Positions 41,000 to 53,000 of a stretch of DNA of 64,000 bases are shown piece by piece. A program made the position numbers and the translations under genes. Under the pieces are notes generated by a model. That model saw only the letters and a list, made by a program, of their open reading frames with translations, searched no databases and was not told where the DNA came from. The first letter of the stretch is position 1, and each line of letters opens with the position of its first letter. The stretch covers positions 9,669,829 through 9,733,828 of the forward strand of contig CM030931.1 of the NCBI GenBank assembly GCA_018136815.1. Direction: 5' to 3'. This stretch comes from Isochrysis galbana. Taxonomy: Eukaryota > Haptophyta > Isochrysidales > Isochrysidaceae.

Positions 41000-41688
41000 C
41001 AAGATCTGCGTCAACAGGCGGGGCTGAACAGTCTGGGATCTGCGAATGCACAGAGATGGCAAGAGACGGCAGAAGCGCCAAATACTTGCTCACACATGCT
41101 GCGCCAAGCGGGACAGGTGCACGAGCGACAGCTAGTCCGTGCGTGGGTACAGGAGCTCGCCGCCCTCAGGGGGCATTCCGTGCCCACCGGCCCATTCCCA
41201 GCGAGGCTAGGTTGCAGAGCGCAGAGCAGACGAAGCGTACAGCGAGCGGCAGCCGCAGCTTGCCCCCACCAGCGCTGGCAACGAGGGCCGGGCTCGGTGC
41301 AGTGGAGCGTGCCAGGCCGACGGCGAAGGTGCTCGCGCCTCCTTCTTCCTCGCCCGCCCGCTGCTGCCGAGGGAATGGTCGTGGGGCGGTGGGTGTGCAA
41401 TGGGGGGAGGGCGGCGCACCTGGCGGAAGGGGGAGAGGGGAGGGAGGGAAAGGCGGAAGAGGAAGAGGTCTGCACTTTAGGTGCCAACTCCACAAACCGC
41501 GCGCCGAGGCTTTCTTTTCATTCCCTTCTCTATCCTCTCCTCCTCTTGAGCTCCTTCTTCTTCTCTCGTGGGGAGAGAGGGGGGGGGGGGGGAGAGGGCG
41601 GGCGGGCGGGCGGCGGGCGGCGGGGGAGGGGGGGCAGCAACGACGTCCCATCCATCACCGCGTGAGAGAGAGAGAGGGGGGGGGGGGG

Positions 41689-41690
<2 letters not shown>
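41000..41690. other. GC-rich upstream region of the tetraspanin gene
   Basis: Overlapping Arg/Gly/Pro ORFs on both strands come from composition. A G run lies at 41580-41591. No gene is supported. Confidence 0.4.

Positions 41691-41771
<81 letters not shown>
41691..41771. repeat. (GA)n microsatellite
   Basis: About 40 GA units preceded by a G run, on the strand opposite to the (CT)n at 29341. All ORFs through it are artefacts. Confidence 0.95.
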
Positions 41772-41772
<1 letters not shown>

Positions 41773-41779
41773 CCCCCCT

Positions 41780-43240
41780 CAGCGGACCACACGACTTTTC
41801 GGGGTGTACGAGTATGTTGATAACCCTCCTCTTATGTGGGAAGATCAGAGAGGGGGAGCGGGGAGGGAGGCAGGGTAGAGAGAGTAGGGGAGAGAGAGAG
41901 AGAGAGAAGAGACCGGCAGCCACCAAGGAAGCACAAGCCGAGCGCGCCCTCACCAACACGATGCTACGAACTCTTTCTTTACTCTTCTATCCAGTCTCAC
42001 GAGGAGCTTGCTAGGCTCCAGAGGCTGCGGCGCGTCTCGGACAAGTCGCTCTCCTATGGGTTAAAAGGGAGCTCGGCCCTTGGACATCTGCCATCCGGCA
42101 TCTGGAGATCTCCCACTCGATGGAAGTTGCCCCCTGTGAGTCCCATCGCCGACGTGGGCTACTCAGTACCTTTTTGATTTGCTCTAGATGCTGACTCAAG
42201 TACTTTTCGAGAAGGTGCAACTTGAGCTTCGCCTTTTTTTATGCTCTCCCCCTGGATTGGGACTGGGGACGAACGGTGAACGGTGAAACGAAGGGCGATG
42301 GGGGCGACAAGACGCTAGCAACCAGGAGAGAGGGTAGGGGAGGGAGAGACGGAAGGGAGGGGGAGAGGGCGGTCACTTGTCGCATTCGCGAGTCGACACT
42401 CGTTAGGCTTCTCTTCGTCGTTCGGTATTATCGTTATAATTCTCTCGTTCTCGTCCTCGGTCAAAAGCTTCGCTTGGACGCATAGGATCTTGGGTTGTGG
42501 AGCGCCCTCTCTCTTTCCCTCGAAGAGAAGGGAAGTTTCCCCACCTTTCTCCCTCCTAGGCGCCTCGCACATAGGATTAATTCGCTATCATCTCCGCGTT
42601 TCTCTATCTACTTCAGTGATTGCAATCAGGTTTAATTTGCAATCTCATCGCATCTCCCCCTTAGGCCCACCGCAATTCTCTCGTCTTATTCGGTAAGTCT
42701 TTTGGAATCTTGAGCGGCAGGATTGCCCCTCGTTTCCGTTATGGTGCGATTCCCCTTCCAGACGAGATCGCCGACAGATCGCCTTCTGATCGTCGTCCGT
42801 CGTCGTCTGGCCGGAGTGTTTGGGTTTGATTTCAGTCGAGGTATGTGAGAAAGTCGTGGGGCGAGAGTCGGGGTGTTTTCCTGGGTGTCTCTGTCCGTCG
42901 TCCAGTCGTCAGTCGTCATCCGTCACTCTCGCTCTCGTCGCTCTCGCTCTCGTAACACTCATACCCTACAGTCTCGCCTCGCCTCGCCAGCCCCTGCCAT
43001 CACGGCCCTCCTCACACTCGCCCTCGCCTCTCGCCGCTCGCTCGATGTCGTTCTCGCCGCCGTCCTCGCCCTCGTCCAAGCCCGCCTGCCCGCCTTCCTC
43101 TGCTGACGGGCTTCAGCCCGTCAGCACCTCTGAAGCCGTCTCCTCCGCCTACCGCCGGCATGCCTCCTTCCTCATTGCCCTCAGGCCCTATGGGCCACAC
43201 CAATTCGTCATCACTTGGCAGACGAGGGCAGGCCCAATCG
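41780..43240. other. Intergenic stretch; family F word at 42205
   Basis: 42205-42240 holds GAAGGTGCAACTTGAGCTTCG, the reverse family F word. 42480-42900 contains CGTCGTC/CTCTCGCTCTCG runs and small repeats and could be part of an old LTR, but no boundaries or target duplication are found. No host gene. Confidence 0.4.
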
Positions 43241-43435
43241 GGCCAGGGACCAGGGAGTGCGGCTCGCGACCCGCGCCCACTGGGGGTCTGGGTGGTTGTG
43301 TTGAGTGCCCTGCTCATGCCAAAAGGCAGAGCACGGGGGTGACCGACAGGCCCCCCGGAGGGGAATTGGTGCCTGAGAGGGGGGGCGCGAGGCGCCCCCC
43401 ATGCTGAACTAAGTATAAACTTAGTTATGCGGTGA
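43240..43435 (+). repeat. Dispersed repeat terminus (type E)
   Basis: GAGTGCGGCTCGCGACCCGC, GGAGGGGAATTGG and GGGGGGCGCGAGGCGCCCCC, then ATGCTG and the palindrome AACTAAGTATAAACTTAGTT. The same order of blocks is found at 57505-57700 and, in part, at 60655-60780. Confidence 0.7.
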
Positions 43436-43439
43436 GACT

Positions 43440-43960
43440 ATAAAGGATTTAATCTTCATCATCGGGTAGGTCGCACTCCGGGCACAGAAGCGCAGACGAT
43501 GTGGGCAGGTGGCCACGCTGTACTTGCACCACGTGCAAAGGCGGCGCAGCAAGCTTGATGCTTGGCGGGCGCCCGCAGAACCTGCGTTGGGGAGCCCACC
43601 TAACTGCACTGGAATGGTGCAATGGTGCCCAGCGGGTCGTCGAAAGCAGGCATCCCATACATCGCCACGACCTTCCTTGGGGAGTGAGAGCTCCTCGCTG
43701 GAGATTGCGCGCACCTGCTCCACCCGCCGCCCACCTGCCGATTTCAAATCGGGATTTCCCACCTCTTTCTAAATCCTAAGGAACCACCTTCAACCTTAAA
43801 AGGTTTAATTATTTTTTGCATTTGGCAATCTAAAAGCTCCCGCCCGACCATCCTCAGTACGTGAACCCAAATGCCATACATTAACATGAGCACTTCCATG
43901 TGCCCTTAGTGTCCAAGCGTTCCAGATCAATCAGTGTTTGCCTAGCTATCTGTGATTGGT
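43440..43960. other. No gene seen
   Basis: Short ORFs on both strands without family resemblance. This is the 3' flank of the FAM210-like gene on the opposite strand. Confidence 0.35.
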
Positions 43961-43972
43961 CTACGAGAGGAC

Positions 43973-44851
43973 CTAAGAAGCCACCACGTTCCGTCTCTTC
44001 AGCCGACCAGGATGGTCAGGTCTTTTCCGGAACATCGTCTTCAGTGTGGCTCTCTCTTGCCTCAGTGATTCTTGTCGAACCCTATCAATTGCTGCAAACA
44101 ATGGTCGTCCGAAACTTCCCAACAACGCAAGCCTTAGAGGCAGCGTGAGTGAGTTAGTACACTTTGCTGCGGCAGCCGAAGTTGCAGATACTGTGACCAT
44201 GGTCTGGGCAGACGCCGCCGCATCGTCACAGCCTAAGATCGGTCCAAATGAACTGAGCAAAGTTTCCACAAAGCCGATCACGTCAAGGCCATAATGAGCG
44301 CATGCAGTCGCAGTGCCAACGGTAGCGAGGCCATTGAACCAGGTACAGAACATGAAGGGGCCTCCATAGGCATCAATGGGTCCCTCAGCTGAGCGGATCA
44401 AAGTGACTAATCGCGCTGAGATGCCGCCGTCGTCATGAGGTTGGGCGGGGTAAGGATGGCGCTGGTCAAGAAAAGGGGTCATCAATGGCCCCAGTTTGAG
44501 CCGATTCACACCAGGCACTGCATGTGCAAGAGATGCAGCCATCGCCGCATCTACGGGCAATCGTGGTTTCTTTACGAGCTGTCCGACCACACCACCAACA
44601 GCGAGGGCAGGGAAGTCCAGCCCGATGGCGAAAAAAAAACCGAAAGCAACAGCAAAGGTGCCCAGTGATCCGCTGACATGGGCGATGGAGCAATAAGTCG
44701 GGTAATCTGCGACCGTACGGTTTAGCTGGTGAATGAGTGAGGAGGATGTTGTCGTACTTGCGTGCAAAGCTGGTGCAGAGGTCTGTACAAACACTCTCGT
44801 CGGCGGTAGCCGGAGCGCGCTACGGACGGCGCGAGGGATCAGCCCTTTCAT
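43973..44851 (-). CDS. FAM210/DUF1279-like mitochondrial membrane protein
   Basis: Single-exon ORF of 292 residues. The start is Arg/Ser/Thr-rich without acids (MKGLIPRAVRSALRLPPTRV), as in mitochondrial targeting peptides. Residues about 155-275 fit DUF1279: GPIDAYGGPFMFCTWFNGLA, then YGLDVIGFV, and a second helix pair with the PLRLALLG word. FAM210 proteins sit in the mitochondrial inner membrane and influence organellar translation. Residues about 45-115 look like a second, diverged unit (VADYPTYCSIAHVSGSLGTF and LDFPALAVGG), so the protein may hold a tandem pair. It ends in a basic tail. The family assignment rests on a short motif and could be wrong at the subfamily level. Confidence 0.6.
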   Translation of the reverse strand: MKGLIPRAVRSALRLPPTRVFVQTSAPALHASTTTSSSLIHQLNRTVADYPTYCSIAHVSGSLGTFAVAFGFFFAIGLDFPALAVGGVVGQLVKKPRLPVDAAMAASLAHAVPGVNRLKLGPLMTPFLDQRHPYPAQPHDDGGISARLVTLIRSAEGPIDAYGGPFMFCTWFNGLATVGTATACAHYGLDVIGFVETLLSSFGPILGCDDAAASAQTMVTVSATSAAAAKCTNSLTLPLRLALLGSFGRPLFAAIDRVRQESLRQERATLKTMFRKRPDHPGRLKRRNVVAS

Positions 44852-44984
44852 TCGCAGCTAGAAGGCCACAAGCCGCAAGGGCGCGTGCGTAGACAGACAT
44901 CAACGCGATCGGATCCGTCTTTGAGGATGTCAGAGTTTTCTTTTTGGAGAAAGGGAGAGTGTCAGAGTTTTCTTGTTGTCCTAG

Positions 44985-45170
44985 TTGAATTCTAGTGCTG
45001 AGTGCTGAGGAAGCGTGGACCGTGGCCTCATCGGCAACGGAGCCTCTACCCCGCGATGGGGGTGTGCGCGGTTGGTGCATGGCTCGTCCGGTGTATGTGG
45101 CTAGGGATCCTAGCCAACAAGACGCTCTACAAGTCTGCACAATTTCTAACTTAGTACCCCCGCCGAGAGA
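44985..45170 (+). repeat. Dispersed repeat family G, copy 2
   Basis: Matches 34395-34625 in the same orientation (GGCAACGGAGCCTCTACCCC, GCATGGCTCGTCCGGTGTAT, CTAGCCAACAAGACG, CCCCCGCCGAGAG). Confidence 0.6.
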
Positions 45171-45191
45171 CCACTTCAATCTCTACCGTCT

Positions 45192-45345
45192 ACAACTACA
45201 CAACACACAACACACACCACACACCACACAACACACAACACACAACACACAACACACAACACACAACACACAACACACAACACACAACACACAACACACA
45301 ACACACAACACACAACACACAACACACAACACACAACACACAACA
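45192..45345. repeat. Heptanucleotide minisatellite (ACACAAC)n
   Basis: About 20 head-to-tail copies of ACACAAC, preceded by a few ACACACC variants. It ends 45 bases before the Ty3 insertion. Confidence 0.95.
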
Positions 45346-45389
45346 CTAGCGCACTCGATGATCGATGACGCCGATGCCGTTCAAGAGCT

Positions 45390-46713
45390 TGTCGAGTCGA
45401 GCGGAGCCGGAGGGCTCTGAGCCACTCCGTCGCGAGCAGCACCGGCGGCTAGCGCGGCGCTTTGGCCCTCCTCCCCACCGGGAGTCGGGTGAATGAAATT
45501 CTGGACTGGGTCGGGCAACCCCATTTGGGTGTCTGGACGGGGAACGAACGGCGAACGAAGGGCTGTGGGGCGGCGAGGCGCTCCTAGCGGCCCTAGTGTG
45601 ATGGGTTGTAAGAGATTGTTAGACCTACAAAGAACTCTTCCCTCAGGGAGGGAGCCTAAGCTGCTTGAGTGCAGCGACGCAGCGAACAACGACGGACAAA
45701 GAGCCTGAGAACAACAGGATACACCGACTCACGAACACACCGGAATCATTCACCCAAACCAAGCAAATTATCAAGCAACCGCGACCCCAAATCACCGATA
45801 ACTCAAACACGTCGCGAGAGACGGAGAGAGAGAGCGAGAGAGAGAGAGACTCCACAGCGACGGCCGGAGCGTGTCTCCGTTGTAACTTCCCACGTAGCGG
45901 AGAGTCCGAAGGGGAGCGTCCTGTCGCGCGACCACGGCGATCACTTTGGATACAGATCGCAACGAGATATCTTCACGACAGAGGAAATCTTGCCGTTGAG
46001 CGTGAACCTTCTAGACGCTTCTAACGAACAACCCTGAGTAGCAACCAAGGGGAAGAAACACCAAAGGGGCCAAGGGCTTGCATGTAACTTGCATCAAGGG
46101 GAAAGATTCCCTCACCTAGGAAGCGAACCTACACCGGTCTCCAAGGGGAGATGGCAAATTAAACCTCAAATCTCGAGCGGATAGAGCAACCGACTCGCTC
46201 GCCAAACACCTTGACCGAGAAGAAAGAAGCAAGGACCTACAAGCCAAGGGTAGCGGACCTAGGGAATGTGAGAGGAAATTTCCGAACGCCAACGCCAAAC
46301 GCCGAACGCGGGGATTCAACGAAACCCTAACCAGGCCAAGCAGAACCTACGAAGAACAGGCCTGGACAACAACGAAAGTCAGCAGGTCCCAAGAAAGAAC
46401 CGGAACCCAACAAGAAACAACAAGCCTTGCAAGAAGCTAAACAAGCCTTCACAAGGTAACTCGAGAGCCTGAGACAAGCGCGCAGCGAGCAACAGGCGAC
46501 CTGGCTCCTTTAGGTAAAGATTACCCGAAAGGAGGAAACCTGGAATCTAGACCTGACAAACAGGCTAGAAGGAACGAAACGAGAACTCGAATTCTAGATC
46601 GCTAGGGACGAACCCTACCAACCTAGATGTACCTGAGCTTCACCGTGTGGCCGCACGGCGAAGGACCTGGAAACAAGAGCCTGGAAATCGCATCATCTAG
46701 GATGAATGCGACA
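45390..46713 (-). repeat. 3' LTR of the Ty3 element
   Basis: Starts TGTCGAGTCGAGCGG and ends GATGAATGCGACA on the plus strand. It matches the solo LTR at 25673-27016 end to end. It includes a (GA)n patch near 45822-45850 and the block GAGCGTGTCTCCGTTGTAAC. The left base is preceded by the TSD GAGCT. Confidence 0.93.
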
Positions 46714-47090
46714 CCCCCCGACTAAGATCGAGACGTCTCCCGATGTCGAGCGGTGAACCTGGAAACAGAGACCTGGAACCTGGAACTTGGGCTGACCAGA
46801 GGTCAGAATCGGAACAAGAAGCAACGGAACATAGCGAGCGAAACGTGGAGACAAGAACACCCTTTGGATCCAAAGCGAGCACGAAATCGGCGGCTTAGCG
46901 CGGCGGCCTCTTTCGTACGCACTGCCCCACCCACTTCTCCCTTTTACAGGAGCTTTGCTCGGGTGTTGCGCCGGGTGTAGAGCGCAGGCAGCACGCGTTC
47001 ATCACCTCCATGATTCGCTCTTGAACTCGGAGCCCTAGCCGAGGCGTGGGGCTAGCCTAGAGGGACGGGTCCCTTACCCAAGACATGGGA

Positions 47091-50000
47091 TCAACGAGAA
47101 TGGAGCCTGGATCGAGTGCGCGAAGACGGCGCATCGAGAACGAGAGGAAGAGGAGTATCCCTGGCCGACGAAGAAGTTGCTTCCGGGGACTCAACATCTT
47201 CTGGACAAGTCTCTTCGACGGAGCGATCATAATCATCAAGCAAATCAGAACAACGACGGAGCAACTCGGAACGAGGCTCCCAGGTGGCTTCTCGAATAGA
47301 ATAGCCACGCCACTTCACGAGGTACTCGATAGAATCGCCATGGCTACGACGATCGAGCAACTTTTCAACGATGTACTCGTCGTCAGCCAGCGGCTCTTCA
47401 TCAACGAAAGTATGATACGGCCGGAGGTTCGAGATATGCACCTCCTCCTTGACTAACCGGTTCTCCAAATCACGGAGTCGGTACCTAGTGTCGGACAGAG
47501 CCTCTACGACGCGGTAGGGACCCGAGTAGATGAATTGCAACTTGTTGGCATGGCCTGGTAATCGCATGCAGACGCGATCCCCAGGTTCGAAACGAGCTGG
47601 TCTTTGAGACTTGATGGTAGCGTCACGGACTGACTCAGCCTGAGCGGCTAGGGTAGCCTCGAGAGCGCTGGACCAAGAGAGGCGGAGGCTCGCATTGAGC
47701 CTGGATGCGTACGAGCGAACGTCGGCGGACGCCGCCTCGAGAGCAGTTGGCGAAACAGACTTCGGATCAGAGAGTTGAGCGGGCAGACGCAGCTCACGCC
47801 CAAAGATCAAAGACGCTGGAGACCGGGAGGTAACACGACCGGAAGAAGCCCTCAACGAGAGGAGTAGGAACGGCAAATGGTCGACCCAATGACCGCCACC
47901 CTCGTTCGAGGCGCGCATCAAACGAATGAGCGTTTGCTGAGCGCGTTCGACGAAGCCTACACCCTCATGTCGGTACGGCTCTGTACTCGACAAATCAGTC
48001 CCGGTGAGCTCCAGAATACGCGAAACAAGAACCGAACATAGATTCGAACCGGCGTCGGTTCGAAGCTGCCTAGGGACTCCATAACGCGTCACAATCAAGC
48101 GGATGAACATGTCCAAGGCCATCTCCGACGAGGGATCCCCATTCGACGGCTCAGCCTCAATCCATCGAGTGAGCGAGTCGATGAAGACGACCAGCTTGTC
48201 GTAACCCGAGACTCCAGGCACGAAGTTGTGAGTGGGAGCCAGTGAGAGCACGTCGCAGTAGACCACATCAAAGGGGTAGGTACCCACGGAGAGACCGGAG
48301 GGCGACGCTAGAGCCCTAGGTAGCGGCTTGGCGAGGGTGCACTCGTGGCATTCCCGGACGTAGGATGCAACGTCGGAAGACATGCCCGGCCAGTATACCC
48401 GAGTACGAAGAAGACCGGACATACGAGAAACTCCAAGGTGACCGGAGCGATCGTGGTAGGCAAAAAGGTAGCGAGACCGCAACGAGGGCGGAACATAGAG
48501 CACTAGCGAGTCCGGGTCGGTGGAGTCAGGAACGGTGCGATAGTAGACGAGCCCATCGTGAACGACGAAACGGCGAAACATCTTGGATGGCTGAGCGGGA
48601 GCGGGAGCGGGAGCGACAGGACTGGAACACGAATCATCTTCGACAATGGGGCCTGAGGCGGCGGCTGGCGGAGGCGACCCTTGGCCTGATGGCTCGTGGT
48701 TGGCCGTCTCTCCTGAGCCCAGGAGTGGCTCTACGAACGGATCTTCCGCCAGGGCCGCTTTCATCTCTTCGGAAGTCGGCGTACGCGGGGCCAAATAACT
48801 GGACTGGATGGCGGGCCCGGAATCGGAGGCTCGACGACGAGATCGATCCAAAGCTTGAAGCCCTCGCGCCGTAGCTACGGAGCGCGTGATGGCAGCCACC
48901 GGATGAGACCGTTCATGCTCGGCTAGAGACTCTGAGCTAGGCTCACGTACCGCTAGCGGCGCTGGGCCGGCGAGTGGTTCATCTTCGTGTTCCGGCTCCA
49001 GGGATGCTAGCCGGGACAGCCCGTCAGCATCCTGATGAACAGCTCCTGGTTTATGTTCGACATCGAACCGGTACTCAGCCAACTTGAGAGCCCACCGAGT
49101 CAGCCGAGAGGCTGGCCCACCGGCTACTTGATCCTTCATGGTATGCAGCCATCGCAGCGCAGAGTGGTCAACGACTAACTTGAACCGACGCCCCCAAAGG
49201 TAGGGTCGCCAATTTCGGATTGATTCCAGGGCAGCCAAGAGCTCAATCTCGGTCACCGTCCAATGGCGTTCGGCCGAGGTGAGACTGCGAGCGTAATACC
49301 CAACGACTCGTTCACGGTTATCGTCTCCTAGCTGCGAGAGGATGCCGGCGATACCCAACTTGCTAGCCCCATCGGTCTTGACGATGAAGGGCCGATCATC
49401 CCTGGGTGGAGTCAAGACGGGCTCCGAAGTGATCGCTGTCTTGAGCTCTTGGATAGCTCGGCGACACTCCTCGGACTGGGACTCCTTTGCCACGTCGCAG
49501 CCCTTCCGCGTGAGGGCAGTGAGAGGAGCAGCCTTAGCGGCGAATTGGCGAATGAATCGACGATAGTAGGAGCAAAGGCCGAGGAAAGATCGAACCGCTT
49601 CCAAGGAGTTGATGGATGACGGGTCGATGTCGGCGACAGCTGCGACCTTCTTCGGGTCCATCTTGAGACCTTCCCTCGAGACAACGTGACCGAGGTACTC
49701 CGTAGAGGTGGCAAAGAAGACACACTTGGACATCTTGCAGGTCAGACCGGCCCACTCTAGCCGTTCGAGAACGAGGTCTAGCCGGTGAAGCATTTGCTCG
49801 AACGAAGCCTGTGCCCTGGCCTCTTCGGAAGGACCCACGCCCGTTGACCAGATGCCCACATCATCGAGGTAAGGCATGCAGATCTCCCACGCTAGCGCAC
49901 CGAGAACGATGTCCATCAAGCGGCACATGTAGGAGGGACCTGATTGGATGCCGAACGGTAGAAAGTTGAACTCGTATTTGCCGCGGTGGGTAGTGAAAGC

Positions 50001-53000
50001 GGTGATATGTTTGTGCGATTCTTTGATCGGGATGCCCCAAAAACCAGAGGCTAAATCGAGAGTACATAAGAAGAGAGAACTGAGCGGCCCTTGGCCGGAC
50101 GCTAGCCTATCGATAGCCTCCACAATGAGGGGTAGAGGGCTATCCTCGACGCGTAGCTTGGCGTTCGTGTCGCGGTAGTCCACGCAGAATCGAACGGAGC
50201 CATCTTTCTTGCTGACCAGGACTACTCGGGAAGCCCAAGCCGAATTTGACTTGCGAATAATGCCGGCGGCTTCCATCTTGGCTACCTCCTCTTCTATGAT
50301 GAGCTCGCCTGCGCGGCCCACTCTAGACGGAGCGTGCCGGTGAGGAACAGCGCCGGGGTTGAGTGGCAACTCCACCTCGAGAACGTGCGTATGGTTTGGA
50401 GCCCCCGGGTGCAACGCGAAAGCTTTGATGCGCCGGGCCAAGAGTTGGCGTACTTCTTCTCGTTGATCGTCGGAAAGAAGCCGGTCTGGATCGATGGTGG
50501 CTGAGTCGAGTAGAGATCGTTGCTCCTCGCTCAGCGCGGTGACAGGGTCACCATCCCCCTCGCTTCCAGTCGGAGTCCAGCCCCGGTGCAACTTGAAACG
50601 CACCTGGAGCGAAGCTATCGGATGCAGAGACGGCAGGGTCAGCGCATTGACCCCGGTGTGGACGATCGTCACCGCGATGCGATGATCTTCCGTGGGCGTG
50701 ACCACCGTGGGCATTACGAGAGGAGACGAATCGAGAGCCTCGCGATTTGGTAGGCGGTCGACCAGCATCGCGCAGTCCGAATGATCTCGGAGAGCTAGCG
50801 GAACCCTGACCCAGATGGTTGCGCGGTGGAAGGCAGGAATCGTCACCGCTTGCTCCGTGTAGAGAAGATATTCGGACGAGGTAGACGCCGGAGCTTTGGC
50901 CGCAAACTCGTCGGCAGACTCAAAGAGAGGTGTATAGAGTGGCTGTCTAGCATCAGCAGCAGCCTCACCCTCCGATCCGGCCGGGATCTCTCGTGTTGCC
51001 GTCGACCTCTCCAGAAAGTCGACAGTCAGCGGCTGACCGGGTGACATCGAGATAGCTCCGACGAAGCCGGCGTCCGCGACTGGGGGCGGCGCCGTGGAAA
51101 CTCTGACTACACATTCGGAAAGGACTCTTGAAGAATCTTCTGAATCGCCAGAGGCCGGACGGAGGCGGAGGCTTCCTTCCGAGCTCGCGGCGTCGAGAGA
51201 AATGGTAGCGGAGTGGGCGGCCAAAAAATCGTTCCCGAGCAGAAGCATCGCGTTTCCTTCGATGACCGCGAACGAATGACGGAAGAGGCGACCGGACAAG
51301 GAGAAGACGAGGCTAGCCCGGCCCCTAGTGATGAGAGGAAGGCCGTCCGGCCCATGTAGGTTGGGGACGGTAGCGTCCGATACGCGTTCGACGCAAGCGT
51401 CTTCAGGTAGTCGATCGAGAAGAGCAGTGGTGATTACTGACGGGCCCGCTCCAGTGTCAGCCAGGGTGCTGTTCACCGTGAGGGCAACGTCCGGGAGAAC
51501 GAACCCTTGAGCTGCGCGGTCGCCATCGGCACGGCAGACCACGAGATCGCGGACATAGAGGCAGTGACGAGGGTAGAGCGGCGGCGGAGTGTCCGCGATA
51601 GATTCCACCGGAAGTGAGGTTCCGGCTCCGGGTGACAGGGTGGTTGGATTGGAGGCTAGCCTGGACGGAGAAGATTCATCGACGTGGGGCACTCGCTCGA
51701 TAGCGGCGGCCACCGTCTGCGGCACGAATGGTATCGAGGAGCGTGGGGATGCCTTTGCTGAACTAGAGGGGTTAGGCACGCCATCATAGCCTAGCCCTCG
51801 ACGGTCCGTCGGATGCCGAGGTTGATCCATTTGGCGTGACCATTCCTTCTCCAGGGACTTCTGCAAGTCTGTCTTCGGAAGCTTCGACAACTCGGAAAAT
51901 CCGGCCGCACTGAGGCCCCTAGCGGTAGCCCCATCGCAATACAGTGCCCGTGGAGTATCCTCTCCTTCGGCGGCGTCGGAGGGCTTGGTCTCGAGGGTCT
52001 GCATGCTCCGGTGTTCTGGCATCTCGGGCGTGTCATCTTCTCCCGAGTCGGGCCCGACATCCCAGGTTTCGAGTGGCCTTTCGGCTACGAACGAATTGGT
52101 CAGTTCGGCCACTCCCTCGTCGCCAGCCGTGAAGGAGGCGCTCGGAGATAGTGCATTGATGCCTTGAGAGCCCAGTCGAGACAAGATGGGAGGTTCCGAC
52201 GGCTCCGCAGCTGCCGCTTGCTCAGCGATTTCTTGGGCGATGGAAGGCGTGACATCCTGCCACCGATGGACCCCCGAAATTACATCACGGTCGAAGACCT
52301 GCCACTTGCTGCGGCGCTTCTTCACCGTGTTTGGAGGGCCTGGCGTTGTAGAGCGGTCCTCTATGGGCCACTCCCACGGCAGGAAGCGGTCTCCTTCCGC
52401 CTCGGCCTCGTCTTGCGATACGTTTGTTTCCGAGTCCTCCTGATGAAGCAGGCGAGAAGCATCGGCAACGGGGCCTGCGTCCGGGATCACGACAACCGAA
52501 TCAGACACTGGCGAACCGCTGGGAGGCGTGAGGTGAGAGCTAGAAGCTGCTTCGCCTCTCCCCTCCATGAAACGAGCCAGAGCCGTCCTCGGCTCAGCCA
52601 GCTCGAAACCGGTCGAGCAAAGCGAAGGGCGTTCTCTCAAGCTGGCAGCTGCTTGGGAAATTGCCCAGTCCACCGTGTAGTCGAGCGAACGCGACGCCTT
52701 GGCTTCGCGCGCATAACGGCGCAAGACCGGCATCCACTGGGCCGCCATTGCACCGGCAATGCCCACATAGGTGCGGCTGCGAAGGGCGCCACGGTGGGGC
52801 GACGGCGATAGATCCGCCATAGCGGATAGACGTCCCTCGACAATCTTCGAAGGCTGCAAGGACGGGAGTGAAGCCGTCAGGTACAGGCCAGTTGCTTTTT
52901 GATGGCCCGTGCCGTGCTGCCACGGCTGCACAAACTGCCGCGGTCGCAACCCCCCGACTAAGGCAGAGGCTTCCGCGTGCATTCGAGGATTTTCGACGGC

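Noticed and set aside
42820-43407. 195-codon Pro/Ser/Arg ORF
   Set aside because: Composition-driven, runs into a type E repeat terminus, with no domain or splice support.
45001-45442. ORFs of Thr-His-Asn or Cys-Val-Leu repeats
   Set aside because: They are translations of the (ACACAAC)n minisatellite.
48365-48874. ORFs antisense to the Ty3 pol frame (several, up to 215 codons)
   Set aside because: They shadow the pol coding sequence in a GC-rich region and have no recognisable domains.
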